Positions 14,543-14,558 of a stretch of DNA of 14,558 nt are shown here, in pieces; the stretch's first letter is position 1, and each line of letters begins with the position of its first letter. The DNA is taken from NCBI GenBank assembly GCA_900553265.1, contig USDD01000070.1:1-14558 (forward strand). Reading direction: 5' to 3'. The DNA comes from an uncultured Eubacteriales bacterium. Its GTDB lineage: Bacteria > Bacillota > Clostridia > Christensenellales > Aristaeellaceae. The translations under genes and the position numbers were made by a program. The notes beneath the pieces were generated by a model. The model had not been told where the DNA came from, ran no database searches, and saw nothing but the letters and a program-made list of their open reading frames with translations.

Positions 14543-14558
14543 AAGGATGAAAATCCTT
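14543..14558 (+). terminator. Possible terminator stem cut by the window edge
   Basis: AAGGAT and ATCCTT pair around a GAAA tetraloop, 19 bases after the last permease stop. The sequence ends exactly at the stem, so it cannot be seen whether a T-run follows. It may instead be the ribosome site and start of a next gene (ATGAAAATCCTT). Confidence 0.3.

Noticed and set aside
14547..14558. Start of another gene (ATG AAA ATC CTT) at the right edge
   Set aside because: Only four codons are visible and the AAGG before it is too close to the ATG; the same bases form a hairpin, so no CDS is called.

Overview
The window is a GC-rich, gene-dense stretch of bacterial chromosome. Likely source: an anaerobic, plant-glycan-using member of the Clostridia, for example an uncultured gut lineage of the Christensenellales or Oscillospirales type. 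Signs are strong AGGAGG ribosome sites, a monomeric [FeFe] hydrogenase of the group B type, a CUT1 sugar transporter without its own ATPase, and glycosidases without signal peptides. The lineage is inferred; no rRNA or marker gene is present.

Layout. Positions 106-2021 (minus) hold an OmpR-type response regulator and its sensor histidine kinase, overlapping by ATGA. Divergent from them is a GH78-like alpha-L-rhamnosidase-type enzyme (2251-4374, plus); the shared intergenic region has two promoters and a perfect 27-bp palindrome. Convergent to the GH78 gene is a minus-strand pair (4456-6302): a ThuA-like protein and a Gfo/Idh/MocA oxidoreductase, the ThuA/ThuB combination known from keto-sugar metabolism. 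Divergent from that pair, with overlapping promoters, is an AraC regulator followed by a short GH127-like (DUF1680) protein (6417-8881, plus), ended by a strong intrinsic terminator. Positions 8997-11121 (minus) encode a [FeFe] hydrogenase coupled to a YjjG-like HAD phosphatase. Positions 11409-14523 (plus) hold a sugar-binding protein and two permeases behind a near-consensus promoter.

How it fits together (inference): the ABC transporter imports an oligosaccharide or glycoside, which is cut in the cytoplasm by the GH78-like and GH127-like enzymes and may be processed by the ThuA/Gfo pair. The AraC protein and the two-component system are the likely local regulators. The hydrogenase would serve redox balance during fermentation.

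The most unusual signals are non-coding: a 31-bp palindrome present twice, each time beside a GC-rich hairpin at a gene 3' end and with compensatory differences between copies; a 27-bp operator-like palindrome upstream of the GH78 gene; and two stem-loops between the binding-protein and permease genes. Among proteins, the GH127-like enzyme keeps the zinc/cysteine centre but seems to lack the usual acid/base glutamate. I found no clear CRISPR array, transposon, prophage, tRNA or rRNA, and no obviously new multi-gene system beyond this carbohydrate locus.
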